Shown here: positions 17,852 through 26,430 of the stretch, in pieces
How the letters are laid out: every line of letters begins with the position of its first letter
Position numbering within the stretch: position 1 is the first letter of the stretch
Assembly: GCF_034676545.1 (NCBI RefSeq)
Contig: NZ_JAUCBZ010000015.1
Coordinates: forward strand, 1,209,001 to 1,273,000
Source of the DNA: Pararhodobacter sp.
GTDB lineage: Bacteria > Pseudomonadota > Alphaproteobacteria > Rhodobacterales > Rhodobacteraceae
DNA: 64,000 nt
Direction: 5' to 3'
The notes under the pieces: generated by a model
What the model saw: the letters and a program-made list of their open reading frames with translations, nothing else
Told to the model about the DNA's origin: nothing
Database searches by the model: none
Made by a program: the position numbers and the translations under genes

Positions 17852-17887
17852 GTAACAATTCGTAACAATTGCGAAAAATTACCGCAA
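17852..17887. promoter_or_regulatory. Direct and inverted repeats upstream of the acyl-CoA ligase/ABC operon
   Basis: GTAACAATT is repeated at 17852-17860 and 17862-17870 (10-bp period). It overlaps TTGCG (17869-17873) and CGCAA (17883-17887), an inverted repeat with a 9-bp spacer. This AT-rich block lies about 75 bp before the operon start and opposite the CDF promoter. A fatty-acid or short-chain acyl regulator site is conceivable because TTGC/GCAA symmetry is used by such regulators in alphaproteobacteria; binding is inferred. Confidence 0.45.
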
Positions 17888-17959
17888 AACTCCGCGGTCA
17901 CGACTAAGGTAACGTGTGGCGGGTCTCGGCCCGGCTGCGCAATGGGAGGAGATTCACCG

Positions 17960-19933
17960 GTGACTTTGATCGCAACGCAAGGGGCGCTGCATTCTGTGCC
18001 TGCCCTTCTGGCGCGCAACGCGGCGCAGTATGGCAACTCGGCTGCCTATCGCGAAAAAGAATTTGGCATTTGGCAGTCCTGGACCTGGAAAGAGGTGTCT
18101 GACGAGGTCAAGGCGATGGCGATGGGCTTTCTGGCCCTTGGCATGAACCGTGGCGACTATGTCGCCGTTATTGGTCGCAACCGTCCCGCTCTGTATTGGG
18201 CGATGGTCGCGGCGCAATCGGTGGGCGCGATCCCGGTGCCCTTGTATCAAGACGCTGTTGCCGAAGAAATGGCCTATGTCGTCGAGCATTGCGGCGCGCG
18301 CTATGTGATTTGCGGCGATCAGGAGCAGGTCGACAAGATCATCGAAGTACAAGAGACCGTCAGCTGCGTTGAGCAGATTCTGTATCTCGACAAGCGCGGG
18401 ATGCGGAAATACGACCACACCAGCATGAACTGGCTGATGGATGTCCAATCCGAAGGTCGTGCCGGTCATCAGCGTTTCTCGGGCGAACTGAAAAAGCGCA
18501 CCGAGGAACTGACCTACGACAGCACCTGCGTCATGCTGTACACGTCGGGAACGACAGGCAAGCCCAAGGGCGTCGTGATGTCGAACCGCAACATCATCGA
18601 GACGGCGAAATCCTCGTCCGAATTCGACCATCTCACCCACCGCGAGGAAATTCTGGCGTACCTGCCGATGGCATGGGTCGGCGATTTCATCTTTGCGGTG
18701 GGGCAGGCGTATTGGACCGGGTTTTGCGTGAATTGCCCCGAAAGTGCGGCGACAATGTTGACCGATCTGCGCGAAATCGGGCCGACCTATTACTTTGCGC
18801 CGCCGCGCGTGTTCGAAACCATGCTGACCACCGTGATGATCCGCATGGAGGACGCCAGCCCCGCCAAGCAACGCATGTTCAAGCGTTACATGGATCACGC
18901 CCGCAAGGTTGGCGGTCTGATCCTGGACGGCAAGCCGGTGAGTGCGGGTGACAGGCTGAAATACCGCATGGGAGAGATGCTGGTCTATGGCCCGCTGAAG
19001 AATACGCTGGGCCTGTCGCGGATCCGCGTGGCCTATACGGCGGGCGAGGCGATCGGCCCCGAGATCTTCGATTTCTACCGCTCGATCGGCATCAACCTGA
19101 AGCAGCTTTACGGTCAGACCGAAGCGTCGGTGTTCGTCACCCAGCAGCCTGATGGCGAGGTGCGCTCGGATACTGTCGGCGTACCCTCGCCCGGTGTCGA
19201 GGTGCGGATCGGCGACAATGGCGAGGTGTTCTATCGCTCGCCGGGTACGTTCGTTGAGTATTACAAGAACCCCGAATCCACGGCCTCGACCAAAGACGCC
19301 GAGGGATGGGTCGCCACCGGCGATGCGGGTTTCTTCGAGGAAGGCTCCGGGCACCTGCGCATCATCGACCGCGCCAAGGACGTTGGCAAAATGGCCGATG
19401 GCCGCCTGTTCGCGCCGAAATACGTCGAGAACAAGCTGAAATTCTTCCCGAATATCCTTGAGGCGGTGGTGTTCGGCAACGGCCGCGACCGCTGCACGGC
19501 GTTTATCAACATCGACCTGACCGCCGTCGGGAACTGGGCCGAGCGCAACAACATTGCCTATTCCAGCTATCAGGAATTGGCGGGTCATCCCAGGGTGTTG
19601 GAAACGATCCAGTCGCATGTGGAAGAGGTCAACGAGAGCGTCGCGCAAGATCCGATGCTGTCGGGCTGCCAGATCCATCGGTTCCTGGTCCTGCACAAGG
19701 AACTGGATGCCGACGATGGCGAGATGACCCGGACCCGCAAGGTGCGCCGCCGCATCGTCGAGGAGAAATTCGCCGACCTGATCACCGGTCTGTATGACGG
19801 CTCACCCAAAGTCTCGACCGAGACCGAAGTGACCTATGAGGACGGCCGCAAAGGGTCGATCAAAGCCACGCTGGAACTGCGCGACGCCAAGGTGTTTGAC
19901 ACCAGCGCCGCGCAGAAAGTTGCAGCCGCGTGA
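17960..19933 (+). CDS. AMP-forming acyl-CoA synthetase (long-chain type)
   Basis: A 657-residue ANL-superfamily ligase that would activate a carboxylic acid with ATP and CoA. The phosphate loop YTSGTTGKPKGV, the YGQTEAS substrate/adenine motif and GWVATGDAG with the ATP-ribose Asp are all present, as is the hinge DRAKDVGK. GTG at 17960 is chosen because GGGAGGAG ends eight bases before it; in-frame ATG codons further upstream have no ribosome site. It leads a seven-gene operon with a branched-chain-type ABC importer, a combination seen where an imported aliphatic or aromatic acid is immediately thioesterified. The substrate cannot be fixed from sequence. Confidence 0.9.
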   Translation: MTLIATQGALHSVPALLARNAAQYGNSAAYREKEFGIWQSWTWKEVSDEVKAMAMGFLALGMNRGDYVAVIGRNRPALYWAMVAAQSVGAIPVPLYQDAVAEEMAYVVEHCGARYVICGDQEQVDKIIEVQETVSCVEQILYLDKRGMRKYDHTSMNWLMDVQSEGRAGHQRFSGELKKRTEELTYDSTCVMLYTSGTTGKPKGVVMSNRNIIETAKSSSEFDHLTHREEILAYLPMAWVGDFIFAVGQAYWTGFCVNCPESAATMLTDLREIGPTYYFAPPRVFETMLTTVMIRMEDASPAKQRMFKRYMDHARKVGGLILDGKPVSAGDRLKYRMGEMLVYGPLKNTLGLSRIRVAYTAGEAIGPEIFDFYRSIGINLKQLYGQTEASVFVTQQPDGEVRSDTVGVPSPGVEVRIGDNGEVFYRSPGTFVEYYKNPESTASTKDAEGWVATGDAGFFEEGSGHLRIIDRAKDVGKMADGRLFAPKYVENKLKFFPNILEAVVFGNGRDRCTAFINIDLTAVGNWAERNNIAYSSYQELAGHPRVLETIQSHVEEVNESVAQDPMLSGCQIHRFLVLHKELDADDGEMTRTRKVRRRIVEEKFADLITGLYDGSPKVSTETEVTYEDGRKGSIKATLELRDAKVFDTSAAQKVAAA

Positions 19934-19959
19934 ACGTGGCACAAGGGGACAAAACGCCG

Positions 19960-20781
19960 ATGCTGGACACGCAAAAAGACGGCTACATGACCGCTGATGG
20001 ACGCCAGATAGGCCCGGTGGCGATGGAGTTGAAAAACATCACCCTGCGCTTTGGCGGGGTGATCGCGATCAAGGACATCAGCTTTGACATTCGCCACGGG
20101 GAAATCCGCGCGATCATCGGCCCGAACGGGGCTGGCAAGTCATCCATGCTGAACGTCATCTCGGGGTTCTACAACCCGCAAGAGGGCGACTTGATCTACA
20201 AGGGCTACAAGCGCCCCCCCATGCGCCCCTATCAGGTGTCGCGTATGGGCATCGCCCGTACCTTCCAGAACATCGCCTTGTTCGAGGGGATGTCGGTGCT
20301 CGACAACATCATGACCGGGCGTTTGCACCACATGAAGGCGGGCTTTCTGTCGCAGGCATTGTGGTGGGGTGCCGCCTCTCGCGAAGAGGCCAAGAACCGC
20401 GAAAGCGTCGAGAAGATCATCGACTTTCTGGAAATCCAGGCGATCCGCAAGACGCCCGTGGCGCGTCTGCCCTATGGTTTGAAAAAGCGCGTCGAGCTGG
20501 CGCGTGCCTTGGCCGCCGAGCCGCAGATCCTGCTGCTCGACGAGCCGATGGCCGGTATGAACGTCGAGGAAAAAGAGGACATGAGCCGCTTTATTCTGGA
20601 CGTGAACGACGAATTCGGCACGACGATCGTGTTGATCGAGCACGACATGGGCGTGGTCATGGACCTGTCCGACCGCGTGGTGGTGATGGATTACGGCAAG
20701 AAGATTGGCGACGGTACACCCGAAGAGGTGATGAACAACCAGGACGTCATCGACGCATATCTGGGGGTTTCACATGACTGA
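19960..20781 (+). CDS. livG: Branched-chain-type ABC transporter ATPase, LivG component
   Basis: A 273-residue cytoplasmic ATPase of the HAAT importer family. Walker A is GPNGAGKSS, Walker B is ILLLDEPMAG, and the H-loop is in IVLIEHDMGVV. The signature motif is LPYGLKKRVELARAL, a divergent form common in LivG. The start at 19960 has AAGGGG eleven bases upstream; a GTG at 19930 that overlaps the previous stop would add ten residues and cannot be excluded. It works with LivF as a heterodimer on the LivH/LivM channel encoded just downstream. Confidence 0.9.
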   Translation: MLDTQKDGYMTADGRQIGPVAMELKNITLRFGGVIAIKDISFDIRHGEIRAIIGPNGAGKSSMLNVISGFYNPQEGDLIYKGYKRPPMRPYQVSRMGIARTFQNIALFEGMSVLDNIMTGRLHHMKAGFLSQALWWGAASREEAKNRESVEKIIDFLEIQAIRKTPVARLPYGLKKRVELARALAAEPQILLLDEPMAGMNVEEKEDMSRFILDVNDEFGTTIVLIEHDMGVVMDLSDRVVVMDYGKKIGDGTPEEVMNNQDVIDAYLGVSHD

Positions 20782-20810
20782 GAGCATTCGCATTCGACTG
20801 GGGGGCAGCC

Positions 20811-21812
20811 ATGTCTGAAACCGTCCTATTCGCCATCGAGGCCGCGCTGAACGGCCTGACCGTTGGTATCATGTATTCACTGGTTGCACTGGGCTTTGTG
20901 CTGATCTTCAAAGCGTCGGGCATCTTCAACTTTGCGCAGGGCGTGATGGCGCTGTTCGCGGCGCTGACGCTGGTCGGCTTCCAGGAAGGCGCCATCCCCT
21001 TTGCGCATCTGATCAACGCGACCTTTGGCACGTCGGTGCATCACTTCGGCTTCAACATGCCGACGATCCTTGCCATTCCGGCCACCATTGCCGTGATGGT
21101 TGGCTTTGCCTGGCTGGTCGAGCGCGTCGTGCTCAAGCATCTGGTCAACCAGGAGCCGATCATCCTGTTCATGGCGACCATCGGTCTGGCCTATTTCCTC
21201 GAGGGGTTGGGCGACATCATGTGGGGGGCCGAGGTCAAGCGTCTGGACGTCGGGCTGCCGCAAGGTGGTAACCTGTGGATCGAGGAAAACACCCAGTGGA
21301 TGGGCGGTGGGAACGAGAATTTCTACGGCTTCTACATCGACACGCTGAACATCTATGCGCTTGGCATTGCGGCGATCCTGGTGACGGCGCTGGTGATTTT
21401 CTCGCAGTACACCAAGCAGGGCCGGGCGCTGCGCGCCGTGGCCGATGACCACCAGGCCGCGCTGTCGGTCGGCATCTCGCTGCGCTTCATCTGGGTGCTG
21501 ACCTGGTCGATCGCCGGCATCGTGGCCCTGGTCGCGGGCATCATGTGGGGGTCCAAGTCGGGTGTGCAGTTCTCGCTGTCGCTGATCGCGCTCAAAGCCT
21601 TGCCGGTGCTCATTCTGGGCGGGTTCACCTCGATCCCCGGCGCCATTGTCGGCGGCTTGCTGATCGGTGTGGGTGAAAAGCTGTTCGACTTCTTCATGCA
21701 GCCGATCATCGGCGGCGCGACCGAAAACTGGTTCGCCTATATGTTGGCCTTGGCCTTCCTGCTGTTCCGGCCTCAGGGCCTGTTCGGCGAAAAGATCATC
21801 GAGAGGGTCTGA
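20811..21812 (+). CDS. livH: Branched-chain-type ABC transporter permease, LivH component
   Basis: A 333-residue inner-membrane permease with about eight to nine helices. The LivH signature is at the N-terminus (LNGLTVGIMYSLVALGFVLIF, then GIFNFAQG), and the coupling region ALRAVADDHQAALSVGI, which docks on the ATPases, is intact. The gene lies 29 bp after livG and 4 bp before livM. The transported compound is set by the binding protein, not by this subunit. Confidence 0.93.
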   Translation: MSETVLFAIEAALNGLTVGIMYSLVALGFVLIFKASGIFNFAQGVMALFAALTLVGFQEGAIPFAHLINATFGTSVHHFGFNMPTILAIPATIAVMVGFAWLVERVVLKHLVNQEPIILFMATIGLAYFLEGLGDIMWGAEVKRLDVGLPQGGNLWIEENTQWMGGGNENFYGFYIDTLNIYALGIAAILVTALVIFSQYTKQGRALRAVADDHQAALSVGISLRFIWVLTWSIAGIVALVAGIMWGSKSGVQFSLSLIALKALPVLILGGFTSIPGAIVGGLLIGVGEKLFDFFMQPIIGGATENWFAYMLALAFLLFRPQGLFGEKIIERV

Positions 21813-21816
21813 GACT

Positions 21817-22894
21817 ATGCTTTACCGTGAAGCAGGCGATTTCAAATCGACCTATTCCAGCGACAACCAGACCTTTCCGATCCGGTTTGACCGCTACGCC
21901 TATTGGGCCGCCTTGGCCTTTGCCTTTCTGGTCGTGCCGTTCTTGCTGAACGACTACTGGGCGAATTCCATTGTCATCCCGCTGCTGATCTATGTGATCG
22001 CCGCCCTCGGGTTGAACCTGCTGATCGGCTATTGTGGCCAGCTCAGCCTTGGGACCGGCGCTTTCATGGCGGTCGGGGCCTATGCGACCTTCAAGATCAC
22101 CATGGCTTTCCCGTGGATGCCGATTTTCGTGGTGTTCATCCTTGCCGGGCTGGTCACCGCGGTGGTCGGCGTGCTGTTCGGCCTTCCCTCGCTGAAAATC
22201 AAGGGCTTCTATCTGGCGGTGGCCACGCTGGCGGCGCAGTTCTTCCTGATCTGGCTGTTCACGCGGGTTGGCTGGTTCTTCAACCACTCGTCAACCGGCA
22301 TGATTGCGATGCCTGATCGCGCAGTGTTCGGGGTCATCGTGTCGGGTGCGACGGCCAGTGTGGTCGCGGTCTACCTGACGTGTCTGGTCTTTGTCGTCGG
22401 CATGGCTTGGCTGGCCCGAAACCTGACGCGCGGCACGATTGGCCGCACCTGGATGGCAATCCGCGACATGGATATCGCCGCGGAAATCATCGGTGTGAAT
22501 CCGCTGATTGCCAAATTGACGGCCTTCGCCGTGTCGTCGTTCTTTGTCGGTGTCGCCGGAGCCTTGTTCTTTGGCGTGTACCTGGGCGCTGGCGGAAGCC
22601 GGCGAGTCCTTCGGCATCAACAAGTCGTTCCTCGTGCTGTTCATGGTGATCATCGGCGGGTTGGGCTCGATCCTCGGGTCGTTCCTCGGGGCCGCGTTCC
22701 TGGTCCTGATGCCGGTTCTGCTGAAGGTCTTGCTGGTGGATACGATGGGCTGGCCCAGCGATCTTGCGCGCCATCTGGAAGTGATGATCATCGGCGCCTT
22801 GATCATCGTCGTCTTGATCGTCGAGCCGCATGGCATGGCCGCCATCTGGCGCACGATCAAAGAGAAACTACGCCTGTGGCCCTTCCCGCACTGA
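21817..22894 (+). pseudogene. livM: Branched-chain-type ABC transporter permease, LivM component, single frameshift
   Basis: A permease of the LivM family starting at ATG 21817, with GLNLLIGYCGQLSLGTGAFM, LPSLKIKGFYLAVATLA and the coupling segment TWMAIRDMDIAAEIIGV. After GVYLGA the frame shifts: one extra G near 22591-22592 (GCTGGCGGAA for GCTGCGGAA). The expected continuation AEAGESFGINKSFLVLFMVI through the C-terminus to 22894 is in another frame. Corrected, the protein has about 358 residues. The uncorrected frame runs on into the binding-protein gene as an artefactual fusion. All other importer genes are intact, so an assembly error is more likely than loss. Confidence 0.87.
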
Positions 22895-22944
22895 GCGGGC
22901 CGGGTGAAGGAATTACAACAATCGTCTACTGGGAGGAGATACCA

Positions 22945-24231
22945 ATGAAGATGATGAAACTGGCTGCGGTTCTTGCAGCTACCGTGGTCGCGGCACCCGC
23001 CGTTGCTCAAGACCTGCATTTTCCGATGCTGAACTATCGCACCGGACCTTATGCACCGGGCGGCATTCCGTTTGCGGACGGGTATCAGGATTATCTGACC
23101 CTGATCAACGAGCGCGACGGGGGAATCGGCGGCTTGCCGATCCGCACCACCGAGTGCGAAACCGCCTATAACACCGAGCGCGGCGTCGAGTGTTATGAAG
23201 CGATCCGCGGCGACAACCCGCTGATTATCCAACCGCTGTCGACCGGCATCACCTATCAGCTGATCCCCCGCGTCACCGAAGACCATATTCCGCTGCACAC
23301 GATGGGCTATGGCCGCACCTCGGCGATGGACGGCAACACCTTCCCGTGGGTGTTCAACTACCCTGCGAACTATTGGGATGGTGCCTCGGTGGCGATCAAC
23401 CATCTGCTCGAGCAGAACGGTGGCTCGCTGGAAGGCAAGAAGATCGTTCTGGTCTATCACAACTCGGCCTATGGTCGCGAGCCAATCCCGACGCTGGAAA
23501 ACCTGGCCGGGCGTGAGGGCTTCACCTTCCTGCCGATTGCCGTTGACCACCCCGGTCAAGAGCAAGGCTCGCAGTGGCTGCAAATCCGTCGTGAGCGTCC
23601 GGACTATGTGATCATGTATGGCTGGGGCGTGATGAACGCTGTCGCCATTCAGGAAGCCGCGAACATCCGCTTCCCGATGGAAAACTTCATCGGCATCTGG
23701 TGGTCGGGTTCGGAAAATGACGTGCTGCCCGCCGGTGCTGGTGCCGACGGTTACACGGCGCTGACCTTCCACGGCTTGGGCACCGACTATCCGCTGTACG
23801 AGCAACTTCAGGAATACGTCATTGATCGCGGTCTGGCAGCTGGCAACGGCGACCAAATCGGCTCGGCGGTGTATTCGCGTGGTCTCTATGCAGCCATGTT
23901 GGCCGTCGAGGCCGCCCGCACCGCGCAAGAGATCCACGGACACGCCCAGATCACGCCTTCTGAAATGCGTGACGGGATGGAGGCTCTGTCGATCACCGAA
24001 GAGCGTCTGGCCGAACTGGGACTGCCCGGCTTCTCGGCACCGTTCAACGTGTCGTGCGAAAACCACGGTGGTGGCGGCCAGGCGATGCTGCAGCAATGGG
24101 ATGCCGACACCCAGTCCTGGAGCCTGATCACCGGTTGGATCAGCTCTGATCGGGAGCTGGTCACCACGCTGGCACTGGAAGATTCGGCTGCATTCGCTGC
24201 CGAAAACAACATCACGCCACAGTGTAACTGA
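22945..24231 (+). CDS. Periplasmic substrate-binding protein of a branched-chain-type ABC importer
   Basis: A 428-residue type I periplasmic binding protein. The signal peptide (KLAAVLAATVVAAPAVAQ) should be cleaved after about residue 22. Two alpha/beta lobes follow, with IVLVYHNSAYGRE marking the second lobe. Cysteines at about residues 71 and 87, and another pair near SCENH and PQCN, may form disulfides. The start has GGGAGGAG six bases upstream, the strongest ribosome site of the operon, as expected for the most abundant component. It is longer than LivJ/LivK and resembles binding proteins that travel with acyl-CoA or phenylacetate-CoA ligases, so an aromatic or fatty acid ligand is more likely than leucine. 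Confidence 0.9.
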   Translation: MKMMKLAAVLAATVVAAPAVAQDLHFPMLNYRTGPYAPGGIPFADGYQDYLTLINERDGGIGGLPIRTTECETAYNTERGVECYEAIRGDNPLIIQPLSTGITYQLIPRVTEDHIPLHTMGYGRTSAMDGNTFPWVFNYPANYWDGASVAINHLLEQNGGSLEGKKIVLVYHNSAYGREPIPTLENLAGREGFTFLPIAVDHPGQEQGSQWLQIRRERPDYVIMYGWGVMNAVAIQEAANIRFPMENFIGIWWSGSENDVLPAGAGADGYTALTFHGLGTDYPLYEQLQEYVIDRGLAAGNGDQIGSAVYSRGLYAAMLAVEAARTAQEIHGHAQITPSEMRDGMEALSITEERLAELGLPGFSAPFNVSCENHGGGGQAMLQQWDADTQSWSLITGWISSDRELVTTLALEDSAAFAAENNITPQCN

Positions 24232-24242
24232 TCTGAAAACCC

Positions 24243-24267
24243 GGCAGGCGCCACAACGGCGCCTGCC
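24243..24267 (+). terminator. Strong hairpin between the binding-protein gene and livF
   Basis: GGCAGGCGCC (24243-24252) pairs perfectly with GGCGCCTGCC (24258-24267) around a 5-nt loop, 12 nt after the binding-protein stop. There is no T-run. Such intercistronic stems usually protect the upstream binding-protein mRNA and reduce read-through to the ATPase gene, so this is called as an attenuating or stabilising hairpin. Confidence 0.7.
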
Positions 24268-24300
24268 ACCCCAACCGCTTATTCTGACGGAACCGCACCC

Positions 24301-25125
24301 ATGTTCGATACCGAAGCACAAGCCGAGACACTCCTAGAGGTCAACAACATCGAGGTGATTTATAATCACGTCATCCTTGTGCTGAAGGGCGTCAGTCTGA
24401 CCGTTCCCAAAGGCGGCATTACGGCCCTGCTGGGCGGCAATGGCGCGGGCAAGTCCACCACGCTCAAGTCGATCTCGGGTCTGCTGAAATCCGAACGCGG
24501 CGACATCACCAAGGGCTCGATTTCCTATCGCGGCAAGCGCCTCACCGGCGAAAACCCCGCGGATCAGGTGTCGAATGGCCTTATTCAGGTGATGGAAGGC
24601 CGTCACTGCTTTGAACATCTCACCGTCGAAGAGAACCTGATGACCGGGTCCTACACCCGCACTCAGGGGCGCGCGGCGATCGCCGCCGATCTCGAGATGG
24701 TCTATGACTATTTCCCCCGCCTGCGCGAACGTCGCAAATCTCAGGCTGGCTATACCTCGGGCGGCGAGCAACAGATGGTGGCGATTGGCCGCGCGATGAT
24801 GGCCCGCCCTGACATGATCTTGCTCGATGAGCCCTCGATGGGGCTGGCACCGCAATTGGTGGAGCAGATTTTCACCATCGTGAAGCGTCTCAATGAGGAG
24901 CAGGGGGTGACTTTCCTGCTGGCCGAGCAGAACACCAACGTGGCGCTGCGCTTTGCGCATACCGGCTATATTCTGGAAAACGGCCGCGTCGTGATGGAAG
25001 GTTCTGCCAAGGACCTGCGCGAAAACCCCGATGTGAAGGAATTCTATCTGGGGATGTCCGACAAGGGCCGCAAGAGCTTCCGCGACGTGCGCAGCTATCG
25101 CCGTCGCAAGCGCTGGCTGGCCTAA
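24301..25125 (+). CDS. livF: Branched-chain-type ABC transporter ATPase, LivF component
   Basis: A 274-residue ATPase of the LivF family. Walker A is GGNGAGKST, the signature TSGGEQQM, Walker B MILLDEPSMGLAP, and the H-loop is replaced by the usual LivF form LLAEQNTNVAL. The C-terminus carries a basic extension (RSYRRRKRWLA) beyond the core. It follows the binding-protein gene after a strong hairpin and completes the importer begun with livG. Confidence 0.93.
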   Translation: MFDTEAQAETLLEVNNIEVIYNHVILVLKGVSLTVPKGGITALLGGNGAGKSTTLKSISGLLKSERGDITKGSISYRGKRLTGENPADQVSNGLIQVMEGRHCFEHLTVEENLMTGSYTRTQGRAAIAADLEMVYDYFPRLRERRKSQAGYTSGGEQQMVAIGRAMMARPDMILLDEPSMGLAPQLVEQIFTIVKRLNEEQGVTFLLAEQNTNVALRFAHTGYILENGRVVMEGSAKDLRENPDVKEFYLGMSDKGRKSFRDVRSYRRRKRWLA

Positions 25126-25200
25126 GCCCGCCACGCGGGCAACCTTTGACACTGTAACGAACCGCCAAAGCGGACGCGAGGGAGCGGGAGCCCCAGGATC

Positions 25201-26400
25201 ATGACCAAGTATTTCGATGCACTGGAAACCCGCAGCGCCGACCAACGCGCCGCCGCACAAGGCGCGGCCTTGCAAGAACGCCTTGCGGGCATGACCATAG
25301 CGCTCGACGGTTGGGTCGAGGCCGCGCGCGAGGTCAAATCCGTCGCGGATCTGGTCAAGCTGCCGGTGCTGCGCAAATCCGACCTCTCCGGCTGGCAAAA
25401 GCAGCGCCCCCCGTTTGGTGGCGTTGCCGTGTCCAATGCAGCGTATTATTTCCAGTCGCCCGGCCCGATCTATGAGCCCGGCGGCCTCTCGGCGGATTGG
25501 TGGCGCATGGGGCGCTTCCTGCACGCCTGCGGCATCGGGCGCGACGATATCATCCAGAATTGCTTTTCCTATCATCTGGTCCCGGCCGGCATGATCTTTG
25601 AAAGCGGCGCGCGGGCGGTGGGGGCGGCGGTTTTGCCGGCGGGCACCGGTCAGACCGAATTGCAGGTGCGCGCGGCCAAGGATATCGGCTGCACGGCCTA
25701 TGCGGGCACGCCCGATTACCTGAAGGTCATCCTCGATAAAGCCGATGAAATGGGCGAAGTACTAGGCTTTACCAAGGCCGCTGTCGGGGCCGGGGCCTTG
25801 TTTCCCAGTCTGCGCCAGCACTACGCCGATCGCGGCATTACCACCCGTCAATGTTATGCCACCGCCGATCTGGGCAACATCGCCTATGAAACCGACGCGC
25901 TGGAGGGGATGGTCATCGACGAGGGGGTGATCGTTGAAATCGTGCGCCCCGGCACCGGAACCCCTGTGCCGCATGGCGAGGTTGGCGAAGTGGTTGTCAC
26001 CAGCCTGAACCCCGATTACCCGCTGATCCGCTTTGCCACCGGCGATCTGTCGGCGATCATGGACGGCACCAGCCCCTGCGGGCGCACCAATCTGCGCATC
26101 AAGGGCTGGATGGGCCGCGCCGACCAGACGACCAAGATCAAGGGTATGTTCGTGCGCCCTGAACAAGTCGCCGCCTTGGTCAGCCGCCATGAGGAGATCA
26201 GCCGCGCCCGCGTCATCGCCAGCCGCGACGGCGAGATGGACGTGATGACCGTGCAGATCGAAACCCGCGCCTCCAATCCGAAATTGTACGAAGGCACGAT
26301 CCTTGATACGCTCAAATTGCGGGGCAAGGTTGAACTCGTACCCCCCGGCACGTTGCCGAATGACGGCAAGGTGATCGAGGATCTGCGCAGTTACGAGTAA
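25201..26400 (+). CDS. Phenylacetate-CoA ligase-like (PaaK family) AMP-forming ligase
   Basis: A 399-residue ANL ligase shorter than classical PaaK (about 430). It retains the PaaK-type N-terminal helical part (LVKLPVLRKSDL), a CYATADLGNIAYE region in place of the usual YGxTE-like motif, LIRFATGDLS with the ribose-binding Asp, and GRADQTTKIKGMFVRPEQ at the start of the C-terminal lid. The canonical phosphate loop rich in Ser/Thr/Gly is weak here (FQSPGPIYEPGG), so ATP handling may differ. It is the last gene of the importer operon, 75 bp after livF. The role is probably CoA activation of an aromatic or similar acid; the substrate is unproven. Confidence 0.82.
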   Translation: MTKYFDALETRSADQRAAAQGAALQERLAGMTIALDGWVEAAREVKSVADLVKLPVLRKSDLSGWQKQRPPFGGVAVSNAAYYFQSPGPIYEPGGLSADWWRMGRFLHACGIGRDDIIQNCFSYHLVPAGMIFESGARAVGAAVLPAGTGQTELQVRAAKDIGCTAYAGTPDYLKVILDKADEMGEVLGFTKAAVGAGALFPSLRQHYADRGITTRQCYATADLGNIAYETDALEGMVIDEGVIVEIVRPGTGTPVPHGEVGEVVVTSLNPDYPLIRFATGDLSAIMDGTSPCGRTNLRIKGWMGRADQTTKIKGMFVRPEQVAALVSRHEEISRARVIASRDGEMDVMTVQIETRASNPKLYEGTILDTLKLRGKVELVPPGTLPNDGKVIEDLRSYE

Positions 26401-26430
26401 CCTGAGCCTCCGCGATTTACGGAGGGTTGC

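Noticed and set aside
19930..19962. GTG 19930 as the livG start, overlapping the ligase stop
   Set aside because: Possible, but there is no ribosome site before it, whereas ATG 19960 has AAGGGG; kept as an alternative only.
21667..24231. An apparent 854-residue fusion of LivM and the binding protein
   Set aside because: It arises from the livM frameshift; the binding protein has its own signal peptide and the strongest ribosome site of the operon at 22931-22938.
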